From Candidatus Saccharimonadota bacterium (GTDB taxonomy: Bacteria > Patescibacteriota > Saccharimonadia > Saccharimonadales > Saccharimonadaceae), in assembly GCA_028288995.1 (NCBI GenBank), contig JAQGHF010000003.1, forward strand, positions 124,001-188,000: 64,000 nucleotides of DNA, written 5' to 3'. The position numbers and the translations under genes were made by a program. This document shows, in pieces, positions 28,594 to 40,366 of the stretch; the first letter of the stretch is position 1; each line of letters opens with the position of its first letter. The notes beneath the pieces were generated by a model. It ran no database searches. It was not told where the DNA came from and saw only the letters and a list, made by a program, of their open reading frames with translations.

Positions 28594-29616
28594 ATGGAGC
28601 CCGAAAAAAAAGACGAACCTACTGCTGAGAACGAACCCTCAGAAGAAGAGAAGCAAGCACCGACTGACGCGCTCAGCCGGACTCCTGAAGACCTTGAAGA
28701 AGAAGCCGATAAAGCTTCTAACGAAATTGATGCGGCTTCATCGGCAGAAGAAGCGAATGCCAAAAAACTCTCGCCTATCAAACGCGTCCTTCGTAAAGTA
28801 AACGTTTATCTTTTGATCTTTATTCTGCTTGTTGTGGTTGGTGGTGCTATTGCCCTGGTGAACTATCTGAACAGCCAGAAAGCGCCAGTCGTTCCGGATG
28901 TTGCCAGTCAACAGCTCAGCGCCGATGCCTTGAAACAACTTGCGAATACCGATGCGACGGTTGGAAACTCGTCACAAACGTTGACCATTCAAGGTAACAC
29001 CATTATTACCGGTCAAACACTGGCACGTGGAAACCTCAATGTTGCCGGAAACTTGCAAACTGGTGGCAGCATCACAGCTCCTACGATCACAGTCGCGGGT
29101 GCTGCAAACCTCGGCGCGACCCAAATTAACAGTCTACAAATCGCAACCACACTCGCCGTTCAAGGCAGCACGACGCTCGCCGACATTAATGTTGCCGGAA
29201 CCTCTTCGTTTAGCGGTGCGATGACTGCTTCACAAATTACCGTCACTCGCCTTATCCTCAGCGGTAATGCGTCGCTCACGATTCCAAACCACATCTCATT
29301 CACTGGACCACCGCCAACGCGAACAGTGAACAGCGCCGTCCTTGGTAATGGTGGAACGATGTCAGTAAACGGTTCAGATACGTCTGGAACCATCAATATT
29401 AATACTGGTAGCAATACTGTTGCGGGGTGTTTCGCAAAAATTACGTTCCAGCAGGCATACACTAATCAACCCCACGTTATCGTTAGCCCAATCGGATCAG
29501 CTGCTGGTCAAACGCAGTATTATGTAGATCGTAACAATACTAGCTTTAGTATTTGTACCGCCAATGCAGCACCACCGAACCAAACCTTCGGCTTCGACTT
29601 CTTTGTAACGAATTAA
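28594..29616 (+). CDS. Membrane-anchored tail-fibre-like/beta-structured surface protein
   Basis: Acidic N-terminus, single TM, repetitive LNVAGNLQTGGSITAPTITVAGAANLG... and C-terminal globular domain. Confidence 0.6.
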   Translation: MEPEKKDEPTAENEPSEEEKQAPTDALSRTPEDLEEEADKASNEIDAASSAEEANAKKLSPIKRVLRKVNVYLLIFILLVVVGGAIALVNYLNSQKAPVVPDVASQQLSADALKQLANTDATVGNSSQTLTIQGNTIITGQTLARGNLNVAGNLQTGGSITAPTITVAGAANLGATQINSLQIATTLAVQGSTTLADINVAGTSSFSGAMTASQITVTRLILSGNASLTIPNHISFTGPPPTRTVNSAVLGNGGTMSVNGSDTSGTININTGSNTVAGCFAKITFQQAYTNQPHVIVSPIGSAAGQTQYYVDRNNTSFSICTANAAPPNQTFGFDFFVTN

Positions 29617-29627
29617 GAAACGTCTGC

Positions 29628-29887
29628 TTAAACGTCGACGAACACAACAACACGATCAGCCTTAACGTGCATTAAGGCGTGTGCTATCTTAATTACCTTC
29701 CGACCTTCTGGTGCTTCGATAATTACATTGCCTGGCACAAGCATACAAAGGAAATTATGGTGATGCGGCAAGATATCAAACGGTCCCATTTCATTTACCG
29801 CACTAATGCTATAGCCTTTGCCTTCATAGTAAACCTTGAATGGTGCGTAGACTTTGATATCAATAGATGGTGTTTCAGTACCAGCCA

Positions 29888-29888
<1 letters not shown>
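29628..29888 (-). CDS. F1 ATPase epsilon-like subunit, beta-domain only
   Basis: 86 aa; KVYAPFKVYYEGKGYSISAVNEMGPFDILPHHHNFLC; lacks C-terminal helical domain. Confidence 0.75.
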
Positions 29889-32109
<2,221 letters not shown>

Positions 32110-33711
32110 CTACTCTTTCTCCCCGTTAGGATTGTCTTTAGTGGTGTCGTCACCTTTGTCATCTGCGGGCGGTCCAGCTGGAGTATTAGTAGCGGCATTA
32201 GCCTGAGCGGCATCGTCGGTCTGACGCTTCTTTTCTTCCTCGACCTTCGCCGCTTTATCGATAGCTGCTTTCTTTACTTCATCAATCGTCATCACTTCTG
32301 CCTTGAGCGCTGCTTCAAGCTCGTCGTAGTTACCCTTCATATCCTTGTCTTCTTGTAGCTTCGGCGCATACCCGTGTACCTTTTCCTTCAGCAGTTCGAC
32401 ATTGATGATCTCCTCGGGAGTACTACCGAGTACGATACTCATCACGAACTGCTGCTCAGCAAAACTGTAGATTTCACCGATGCCCTGATTCATAAGTTTA
32501 AACAAGACCTTACCCTTTTCGTAATCGGCCTGCGCCTGTGGGCTTAGCTCGGTACCAAAGTGAGCATATTCCTCGGCCGTTCGGTAACCAGCTAGTGTCA
32601 GGTTGAGTTTGTCGGCGAATCCCTTTTGCCGCTTGTTCTGACCAACACCACCAACACGCGTCACTGACAGAGCCGTACTGACTGCTGGACGCATGGTATC
32701 TTTGAAAATCTGACCATCTAAAATCCATTGACCATCTGTAATCGACATGACATTGGTCGGTAGGTAGGCAGTAATGTCACCCCCTGGCGCGTAGATAATT
32801 GGGATAAGGGTTTGGCTGGCATGGTTTGATTCCGTTTTGCCGCCGCGTTCGAGCAGGCTGGAGTGCGTATAGAACATGTCACCAGGGTACGAATCGCGAC
32901 CTGGCGAAACGCCTGCGATCAGCGAGATTTCACGGTACGCTTGAGCGTGCGCCGTTAGGTCATCGTAGATCACCAATGTGTCCATATTGAGCTGATGCCA
33001 AAAGTACTCACCATGCGCTGCACCAACATAGGGCACCAGATAGGTGAGGATCAACGATTCAAACGAGTTACTGACGACAACGATAGCTTTTTTGAGGGCG
33101 TCATTTTTTTTCAGAGTGGTGACGAGTTCTGCCACGTCGTGGTTACGTTTAGCGATTAGCACATAGATAACAGTAATATCGGTATTTTTCTGGTTGATAG
33201 CAACCTGTGCTGCTAGTGCTGTCTTACCCACCTTGCTATCACCAAGCATCGCCATACGCTGTCCACGCGCTAATGAATATTCAAGATCAAGAATTATCAC
33301 GCCCGTCTCGACCGGAGTATCGAGCAGTTCGCGTTCATAAAGCATCGGCGCGGAATGGAAAACGTCCCATTCTTGGTCGGCAACGATTTCGCCCTCGCCG
33401 TCGATCGGCTCGCCAAATACGTTGATGACACGACCGATGAAGTTCTTACCAACTGGGATCATAATATCGCGCGCCTCGATGACACATACCATGCCGATAC
33501 GGAGTGGCGAAGGATCGAGCTTCATGACAATGACGTGATCTTCAAGAACCTGATGAACATAGCCGCGAGTATCGTCTTCAAATCGTACCGTCGCGTGAAC
33601 GTTCGTCGGTAGCAACCCCCGCACGCTCACCATGAATGAATCGATACCAATGATCTCCCCAACGGGATTACCAGTACTGACTAACTTTTCGTACACCTTA
33701 GTTGACGCCAC
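32110..33711 (-). CDS. atpA: F1-type ATPase alpha subunit with acidic C-terminal extension
   Basis: GDSKVGKTALAAQ P-loop, VIYDDLTAHAQAYREISL, PGRDSYPGDMFYTHSSLLER, SVTRVGGVGQ. Confidence 0.9.
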   Translation of the reverse strand: MASTKVYEKLVSTGNPVGEIIGIDSFMVSVRGLLPTNVHATVRFEDDTRGYVHQVLEDHVIVMKLDPSPLRIGMVCVIEARDIMIPVGKNFIGRVINVFGEPIDGEGEIVADQEWDVFHSAPMLYERELLDTPVETGVIILDLEYSLARGQRMAMLGDSKVGKTALAAQVAINQKNTDITVIYVLIAKRNHDVAELVTTLKKNDALKKAIVVVSNSFESLILTYLVPYVGAAHGEYFWHQLNMDTLVIYDDLTAHAQAYREISLIAGVSPGRDSYPGDMFYTHSSLLERGGKTESNHASQTLIPIIYAPGGDITAYLPTNVMSITDGQWILDGQIFKDTMRPAVSTALSVTRVGGVGQNKRQKGFADKLNLTLAGYRTAEEYAHFGTELSPQAQADYEKGKVLFKLMNQGIGEIYSFAEQQFVMSIVLGSTPEEIINVELLKEKVHGYAPKLQEDKDMKGNYDELEAALKAEVMTIDEVKKAAIDKAAKVEEEKKRQTDDAAQANAATNTPAGPPADDKGDDTTKDNPNGEKE

Positions 33712-34213
33712 GAAGCGCCCCCAACTCTTTTACGAGCAGTCCATGTTTTTCCGCCAGGAGTCCTCGCAAGCTAAAATCGTGCACATGATTTGGCGTCCGT
33801 AGGTACACACCTGCGACAAGTCCAGGTTGCAATCCAACCGCAATCACCGCATGTGGATCAATTGTGGTTCGCGCCCACTGCGCAAGTTGTTGCAAGCTTT
33901 CAGGATCGGCTGCGACAGCAAATGTCATATGCAAAACTGGTACCTTATCTTTTAAAAGACGTAGTTCTTGAATGAGTGTCACTCGCGCTTTTTCGTCATC
34001 AAGCTCTACCTCGTTCTGAATCAAAAAATCGGTGAGTTGCCCTGATAAAACTGGGGTTGCAGGTGCGGCGCCTTCACCAGTGCGAATTGCTACTGAGGTC
34101 ATTTCTGCATCGACTCGCTCAACTTCATCAACAAGTCGGGCAACATCAACACGACTGACCAGACTCGCTGGCAACACAAAATTCTCGTGTGTTTTTGTTA
34201 CTACATCGGTCAT
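33698..34213 (-). CDS. F1-type ATPase delta-like subunit
   Basis: C-terminal LHMTFAVAADPESLQQLAQWARTTIDPHAVIAVGLQPGLVAGVYLRTPNHVHDFSLRGLL; position upstream of alpha. Confidence 0.65.
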   Translation of the reverse strand: MTDVVTKTHENFVLPASLVSRVDVARLVDEVERVDAEMTSVAIRTGEGAAPATPVLSGQLTDFLIQNEVELDDEKARVTLIQELRLLKDKVPVLHMTFAVAADPESLQQLAQWARTTIDPHAVIAVGLQPGLVAGVYLRTPNHVHDFSLRGLLAEKHGLLVKELGALRGVN

Positions 34214-34971
34214 AATTTCATGTCGCCTATAATCGCATCTTTGTTTGCTTCCATCTGCTTGATGATAGATGGTAGTTGTGACTTTAAATCATACTGGTCA
34301 CCCAAAGCACCGAGGAGATAATGCTCAACTATCTGCGCCATGTTATCTTGGAACGCCGTCAATACAACATTCTCTTGCTCTTCAACATTCTTTCGAAGCG
34401 TTTCCCCAAGACTCGATGCCTGTTCCTCGAGTGCCTTCGCGCTGTCTTTAATTGTCTGCATAGCCGAAGCTTGCTCGTCCTTCATCGCCGTCATACGATT
34501 CATGTTTTCTTCAAACACACCGTTAATCATGACACCTTGGTTTGCGATACTCTTTTGGATCATGGTCGTCAGTTCTTGATACTGACCTTCTAATGTCTCT
34601 GCACTCTTGTTGAGATTAGCGAGGGTTGCGTCCTGTGCATCTTTCATCTCTTTGCCGTAGGCGACAAACTTCTCATCAAGTTCCCTTAACACATGCTCTT
34701 TCAGTGCTGTATTTACTTTGGCAATCGCGCCATCAAGCTCTACCAGTGTGTGCGTCTTTAGATCTGCGCTGATTCCAGCAACAGCTTCGTTGAGGTCTTG
34801 TTTAAAGAGAATGACATTTTCTTTAATGACCGTATCAAAGTATTCACGGGCGTGGTCACGAATCTCTTTGCGAAAGCCTTCGTCAAAGAAATTCTTCTCA
34901 TTCTCAAACACATCAACGATCGGCGATCGTGACTTCTTATCAGAATGCTGTTTGTGTTGGAATAATCCCAC
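34210..34971 (-). CDS. Soluble coiled-coil protein in F1 operon (stator-like position)
   Basis: 253 aa predominantly helical/heptad-like; no TM; 4-bp overlap with delta-like gene. Confidence 0.65.
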   Translation of the reverse strand: MGLFQHKQHSDKKSRSPIVDVFENEKNFFDEGFRKEIRDHAREYFDTVIKENVILFKQDLNEAVAGISADLKTHTLVELDGAIAKVNTALKEHVLRELDEKFVAYGKEMKDAQDATLANLNKSAETLEGQYQELTTMIQKSIANQGVMINGVFEENMNRMTAMKDEQASAMQTIKDSAKALEEQASSLGETLRKNVEEQENVVLTAFQDNMAQIVEHYLLGALGDQYDLKSQLPSIIKQMEANKDAIIGDMKL

Positions 34972-34994
34972 TTACTTGACCCACCTTTTTTGCA

Positions 34995-35840
34995 TCATAG
35001 CTTTAGTAATAAATATACCGCAAATAGACCAATAACTAAAATCAATAGACTCGTGACGATCACCTGTAATAATGCCCTGAATATTGACTTCTTTGACATT
35101 GGGTTACGACCGATTGAGATGACACCATTACGGATACCCGAGTACAGCATTGCGATCGCAGTAATGATACTGAGTCCTGTAATTATCATGCTGAGGTAGA
35201 GACGAATCTGACTGACTGGTTTTTCGGCAATCGCTACACCTATCCGCTCAAGGAAGTCAGGCACATTCACCTTGGTCGTCTTGTCGTTTGGGTTGTGCTT
35301 AATATCAACGGTCACCGGAATTGATCCCAGTGTCACCGTCTTATTATCCTTGCCAGTTGTGTCTTTTAGTGTCGTAGTACCGAGTGTGATACCCTTGCCA
35401 TCAAACGCCTCGGTTGCACGTCCGAACACGGTTGTTTCATCCGTTCCAGCCTTCATAAGGACACCGTTCACCGATGACATAGTGAGGTAATCACCAACAG
35501 CTATCGAACCGCTCTGATTACTCACAAGAACACCATACGTACCAGAGACAGCAACGAATACTTCGTTCTTCAAAGCATCGTTGGAGGAGGCTACTAACAG
35601 CTGACTACGATCGACGGTCACCCCAAACATGTCTTGCAGGTTCGCTTGGACTCCGATCTTTACCTTACTGGGGTCAGTGCCAGATAATTGAACAACGGTT
35701 CCGTTATCAAGTGGCGTATCAGCTGCGTATCCTTGGACGCTTCCACCCCCGTAACTAGCTGCAGCAAATGCAGGGGGAATAGCAATAGCAGCTACACTGA
35801 CGATCGCTGCCATGCTAAGAATAATCCGTGATAGTTTCAC
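34995..35840 (-). CDS. Secreted/membrane protein with fibre-like extracytoplasmic domain and C-terminal TMs, first gene of F1 operon
   Basis: Signal peptide, GTYGVLVSNQSGSIAVGDYLTMSSVNGVLMKAG, TM segments SMIITGLSIITAIAMLY and LLQVIVTSLLILVIGLFAVYLL. Confidence 0.65.
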   Translation of the reverse strand: MKLSRIILSMAAIVSVAAIAIPPAFAAASYGGGSVQGYAADTPLDNGTVVQLSGTDPSKVKIGVQANLQDMFGVTVDRSQLLVASSNDALKNEVFVAVSGTYGVLVSNQSGSIAVGDYLTMSSVNGVLMKAGTDETTVFGRATEAFDGKGITLGTTTLKDTTGKDNKTVTLGSIPVTVDIKHNPNDKTTKVNVPDFLERIGVAIAEKPVSQIRLYLSMIITGLSIITAIAMLYSGIRNGVISIGRNPMSKKSIFRALLQVIVTSLLILVIGLFAVYLLLKL

Positions 35841-35956
35841 TGTTTGTTTAGACTCCTGTGCCTCTGTTATGCGCTCGAGTTCATTATACCATAACCAATA
35901 TGCTCATCTTATTGTCCAAAAGTAACGCTTATGTTAGAATAAATCCAAGCTCCAGA

Positions 35957-36039
35957 TGGCACCACACGTCTCTAGTGAAATAAAAATTTTCCATTACCTC
36001 AACAGAGGTAGAAAAACAAATACAAAGAATGTGGTGCCA
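35957..36039 (+). promoter_or_regulatory. Nested inverted repeats in the leader of gene 36029
   Basis: Outer TGGCACCACA (35957-35966)/TGTGGTGCCA (36030-36039); inner TACCTC-AACA-GAGGTA (35995-36010). Confidence 0.5.
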
Positions 36040-38386
36040 CCTCCCCACCGTTATTAGACGTAGTCTAGTGCTATTAATTTTAGTGCTGACTACACTGACC
36101 GTTGCGTTTACTACAACGCTAATATTCGCGCATGCGTCACACGCAGTCGCGGGTACAACTAAAACGATCAACTTCCAAGGCCGCTTGCTGACAGCAGGAG
36201 GGGCCGTAGTTCCTGATGGTAACTACAACATCCAATTTAAGATTTACCAAGGTGGGTCTGGCGCTGCTGCTGGCAACCCTGACGGAACCCTCAAGTGGAC
36301 TGAAACCTACGTGAATGGCAGCAGTACCGGAGTCGAAGTCAAAGATGGCTTCCTCTCGGTCAATCTTGGCTCAAAGAATCCGTTCGGAACCAGCGTGGAC
36401 TGGAACCAAGACAACCTTTGGCTTTCCATGAACATCGCTGGCTCTGCAGCCGGCTGTTCGACGTTTGGAACCTCACCTTGTGGGGCTGACGGCGAAATGC
36501 TTCCGATGAAGCAGATCACAGCGACACCATACGCCATCAACTCCGGTCAACTGAACGGCATTACCTCCGACGGCTTCTTGCAAAACACTACTACCCCTCA
36601 AACCGCAGATTTCAATATTACCGGTGCAGGTACAGCCGACTTATTACAAGCTACGACCAAATTAGCTACTGCGGCAATTGATACGGTTAGCGCAAATGGC
36701 ACACTCACTATCGGAGCAGCCTATGCAAATACTATCAATATCGGTCGGGCTGATGATGCAAACAGCACTATCAATATTGGAGTGGGCTCTGGATCAAGAA
36801 CAGTAACAGTTGGCACTACCGACAGTAACTCATACGTCAACGTCCAAGGTGGAACACAAGGTGTTCGTGTTAACACAAATGGTGGCTTTGCTGTTCACAC
36901 AATCACAAGTAATACCGACAATCTCCTCGTTGATTCTTACGGTAACACAACTGTTAAGCTGTCTACTGATGCCAGGTTTGAAATTCACGGCTCAAGTAAC
37001 AACACACTGCTGAGTGTCGTAGATAATAATCAAATTATTACTGCGTACAACTCATCGCTTATCGCTAATGGATCGGCTCAGTTCAATCAAGGTATTACCA
37101 TCCAAGGAACTGGCACCTACCTCACCCCAGGTGGTGCATCCCTTTCAACAGCTATTAATATTCCAAATTACACAGTGCCAGCATACGGGTCGGTCGTTTC
37201 ATTCGGTCTTCCGTCAACATCTGCGGCAACTGCTCGTGGCCTGCTTGTCGCTGACGGTCGAACGAGCAGCCACCAAGCAACCATCGGCGTCTTATCACCT
37301 GATGAGAATGCAATCATGGGACTTAGCTGGAATGGTAGTAACTCGACAGGTACACTTTCAAACACAGCAAGTTCACTCGCCCTTCAAGGCAACGGTCTCA
37401 ACCTCCTTACTGCAACAAATAATAGCGGTCAATCAAATGTAGGTATCGGCAATAGCGCCTCAGCTGGATATGCGCTTGACGTTACTGGTGACATCAACTC
37501 ATCAACTCAGTACCGAATCGGCGGCGTGACAGCCCTGACTGGCTCATCACTCACCTTCGCTGGTACAACAAGCTCTACCGTCACATCTGCAACCAGCCAA
37601 TCCTTGGATCTTAATGGTATGGCTGGTGTTAACATCAAGAATAACGGCACAACAAGTGCAAGCTTCGGTGCATCAAACGTTCAAATTGGTAGTGGCTCGG
37701 GAACTGGAACACCAACGCTTCTTACCCTGGATAAATCAGGCAGCGCTCCGAGCGTTTCAGGTGACGCGATGCTTGGAAGTATGTACTACGACACAACCCT
37801 TGGACAAGTGCAGTGTTTTGAGGCAAACGGATGGGGCAACTGTACAAACAGCCCTGACGACTTCGTGTCACTCAGCCCAGAATACAGCAACGCCGTTATT
37901 CACAGCACCGGCACTGGCACGATGACTTCAGATCTATGTTCGGACGCCCTTAATATTAATGATGGAAGCTCGTCACAACCGACAATTTGTGGCACTAATG
38001 AAACATATAACTACTACAACTGGACATCTTCACAGGTAACAGCTCAAACTCGAAGCATCTACGTCACCTACCAGCTTCCAAGTAGCTTTAAGGAATTCGT
38101 GGCAGGTTCAACATCGCTAACAGGTCGCACGGACAGTAGTGACTCTACGGTTAGTTACCAGGTATATCGCAATACAACAACTGGACTCGTCGCTTGTGGA
38201 TCAGTTACCTCAGCCTCAACCGGAACACAAACAAGCTGGCAAAAAGCCACTGCAACGAGTACCGCAGACCCATCAACCTGTAGCTTCGCAGCCGGAGATA
38301 GCATCGTCTTCAAGATCAACCTCACTGCAGCGAATGATGCCAATGCGTATGCAAGCACCCTTAACTTTGCCTTTAGCAACCACTAG
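36029..38386 (+). CDS. Large secreted tail-fibre-like surface protein
   Basis: Signal/TM N-terminus, TINFQGRLLTAGGAVVPDGNYNIQFKIYQGG, long Ser/Thr/Asn/Gly-rich beta repeats. Confidence 0.7.
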   Translation: MWCHLPTVIRRSLVLLILVLTTLTVAFTTTLIFAHASHAVAGTTKTINFQGRLLTAGGAVVPDGNYNIQFKIYQGGSGAAAGNPDGTLKWTETYVNGSSTGVEVKDGFLSVNLGSKNPFGTSVDWNQDNLWLSMNIAGSAAGCSTFGTSPCGADGEMLPMKQITATPYAINSGQLNGITSDGFLQNTTTPQTADFNITGAGTADLLQATTKLATAAIDTVSANGTLTIGAAYANTINIGRADDANSTINIGVGSGSRTVTVGTTDSNSYVNVQGGTQGVRVNTNGGFAVHTITSNTDNLLVDSYGNTTVKLSTDARFEIHGSSNNTLLSVVDNNQIITAYNSSLIANGSAQFNQGITIQGTGTYLTPGGASLSTAINIPNYTVPAYGSVVSFGLPSTSAATARGLLVADGRTSSHQATIGVLSPDENAIMGLSWNGSNSTGTLSNTASSLALQGNGLNLLTATNNSGQSNVGIGNSASAGYALDVTGDINSSTQYRIGGVTALTGSSLTFAGTTSSTVTSATSQSLDLNGMAGVNIKNNGTTSASFGASNVQIGSGSGTGTPTLLTLDKSGSAPSVSGDAMLGSMYYDTTLGQVQCFEANGWGNCTNSPDDFVSLSPEYSNAVIHSTGTGTMTSDLCSDALNINDGSSSQPTICGTNETYNYYNWTSSQVTAQTRSIYVTYQLPSSFKEFVAGSTSLTGRTDSSDSTVSYQVYRNTTTGLVACGSVTSASTGTQTSWQKATATSTADPSTCSFAAGDSIVFKINLTAANDANAYASTLNFAFSNH

Positions 38387-38436
38387 AGATCATCGCTTAT
38401 GTTAAAATGACACCAATAGTAGAAGGGTAGCGTGCA

Positions 38437-38952
38437 ATGATACAAATGGAGAAACGGCTCAAAAAACGAACCATCATCGTTGGGAGTATCTTTGCTATCG
38501 TCCTCATTATTGCCATCATTACAGCCGTGGCGATTAACCGCCAAGCAAACCATAAGACTGGGCAGACTATCATTCAAAACCCGGGATATACTACCATTTT
38601 GCCGACCGGTAAATCGATCGTTCAGCTCGGTGGATGGGTACGAGTCAGCCCAACAGGGAGTGACCCAGTCTACGCATATGCCGATACGGTCAGCGGTGTC
38701 CCAATAAGCGTCAGCCAGCAACCCCTTCCTGCATCATTCAAGAATAATAGCGACAGTAAAGTTGCGGAGCTTGCGAAAAGCTATAATGCAACTGCGACCA
38801 TAACAATCGGTGATACGACTGTATATATTGGAACTTCTGCCAAGGGACCACAGTCGGTCATCTTTACGAAATCAAACCTGTTGATTCTCATTAAATCAGA
38901 AAAGAAAATAGAAAATGCGGCGTGGTCAACCTACGCCGCATCCTTGCAGTAA
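38437..38952 (+). CDS. Single-TM protein of unknown function
   Basis: N-terminal TM IIVGSIFAIVLIIAIITAVAI plus small extracytoplasmic domain. Confidence 0.6.
   Translation: MIQMEKRLKKRTIIVGSIFAIVLIIAIITAVAINRQANHKTGQTIIQNPGYTTILPTGKSIVQLGGWVRVSPTGSDPVYAYADTVSGVPISVSQQPLPASFKNNSDSKVAELAKSYNATATITIGDTTVYIGTSAKGPQSVIFTKSNLLILIKSEKKIENAAWSTYAASLQ
38915..38941. repeat. 9-bp GC-rich hairpin inside the 3' end of the CDS
   Basis: ATGCGGCGT-(9 nt)-ACGCCGCAT. Confidence 0.6.
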
Positions 38953-38964
38953 TATACGAGCTTA

Positions 38965-39600
38965 TTATTTAGCGCCAGCGTATTTGTCAATTGACTGTGC
39001 AACCTTACCATCAGGTTTAAGATTTTCATAAAAGAGTACTTGGGTCTTCGCGATAATCATCGCATCTTCCGGACCATGGACTTCGCTTCCTAACTTGATA
39101 AGCTGCACACTACTTGAATCAGTTGAGCTATTTTGCGGGTTTGTTGAGCCGGTTGTTGACGTACCTGATTGGGTCTGCAGATAGAAAATATCCGTCAGTT
39201 TTAAGTAATCATTATTAAAGACCTGAAGCTTTCCGAAATACACCTGCCCGTTCGTAAAGAATACAGCTTGGTACTTCTTGCTATCAATCGCACTGCCGGC
39301 AGTTTGCATATTTGACCATGCATTCCAGCCCAAAACACCAAGAATAGCGATAACGATAATCACGATAACAGGCAAAATAAAACGTTTTTTAAACGACTTC
39401 TTCTGTTTTGTAGTGTGGTCTGATACAGCCGCTCGATATGCAGTCCTTGGTTCCTCTTTCGCCGGTTGTACCTCTTCAGATTGTCGAGATGTCGACTCCG
39501 GCCTACTCGGAACTCTTCTGTCTACCGGTTGTGGCGCACGAAACGGTCCCCCATCCATGTCTGTTTTTCTCCAATTCCCTATGCTTGTTTGGTCTATCAT
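38965..39600 (-). CDS. Single-TM protein of unknown function
   Basis: Basic cytosolic region, TM RFILPVIVIIVIAILGVLGW, C-terminal YQAVFFTNGQVYFGKLQVFNNDYLKLTDIFYLQ domain. Confidence 0.65.
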   Translation of the reverse strand: MIDQTSIGNWRKTDMDGGPFRAPQPVDRRVPSRPESTSRQSEEVQPAKEEPRTAYRAAVSDHTTKQKKSFKKRFILPVIVIIVIAILGVLGWNAWSNMQTAGSAIDSKKYQAVFFTNGQVYFGKLQVFNNDYLKLTDIFYLQTQSGTSTTGSTNPQNSSTDSSSVQLIKLGSEVHGPEDAMIIAKTQVLFYENLKPDGKVAQSIDKYAGAK

Positions 39601-39684
39601 AGCATAAGGAATATACCCCTTTCAATCAAAGTGCCGAACGACTGGTGTTGCATTAACGTAAGGGGTTTGCTTTACTGATGTCAG

Positions 39685-40359
39685 ATGAGACTGTCACGAA
39701 TCGCTATTATTAAGCTCAGTTCCGTTGTTGTCTTTGCCTTCATCGTTGGCATATCTTTTTTTGGCACAAGTACTGCGCACGCTGAGTTCGAGTGTGGCAC
39801 ATACGGGGCAGGCGGTGGCTATGGTCTCGATAATTATAATTCACCAAATTGCGACACTACAGGTGGCGGGACGACGACCAGCCCAATAGATTCCACGCAG
39901 CCAACGACCCCTGAGAATGTCACAACCCAAAATACTATCACTTTAAATGATTACAGTGAGTATCTCTCTGGTGCCGGCAAATCACTGGAGCTTATCCAAG
40001 GGCAGATCCTTCACTTCACATTTAATGGTGAACAACACACAATCACCATAAAAGTGATTACCGATACCTATATCATTGTGACTATTGCTTCAACGCCACA
40101 TGATGTCACCATTCAAAAGGGCGAGACGGTAAAGTACGATGTCGACGGTGATGGAACAACTGACATATCCCTATCTTACATATCATCAACTGCGGGCGTG
40201 GGAACACTTAGCTTCACTCAATTAGCAAAGCAGGGCTCAAGTCCAGCGCCTTCCGGACAAAACAATTGGTGGATTTTGTGGACTGCTCTAGGTATCGTCG
40301 TTATTATCAGTGTATTAGTGACTTTGAAAATAAAAGCACGAAAAAAGAACACAACGTAG
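39685..40359 (+). CDS. Secreted protein with C-terminal TM
   Basis: Signal peptide; C-terminal TM WWILWTALGIVVIISVLVTLKIKARKK. Confidence 0.6.
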   Translation: MRLSRIAIIKLSSVVVFAFIVGISFFGTSTAHAEFECGTYGAGGGYGLDNYNSPNCDTTGGGTTTSPIDSTQPTTPENVTTQNTITLNDYSEYLSGAGKSLELIQGQILHFTFNGEQHTITIKVITDTYIIVTIASTPHDVTIQKGETVKYDVDGDGTTDISLSYISSTAGVGTLSFTQLAKQGSSPAPSGQNNWWILWTALGIVVIISVLVTLKIKARKKNTT

Positions 40360-40366
40360 CAAAGAC

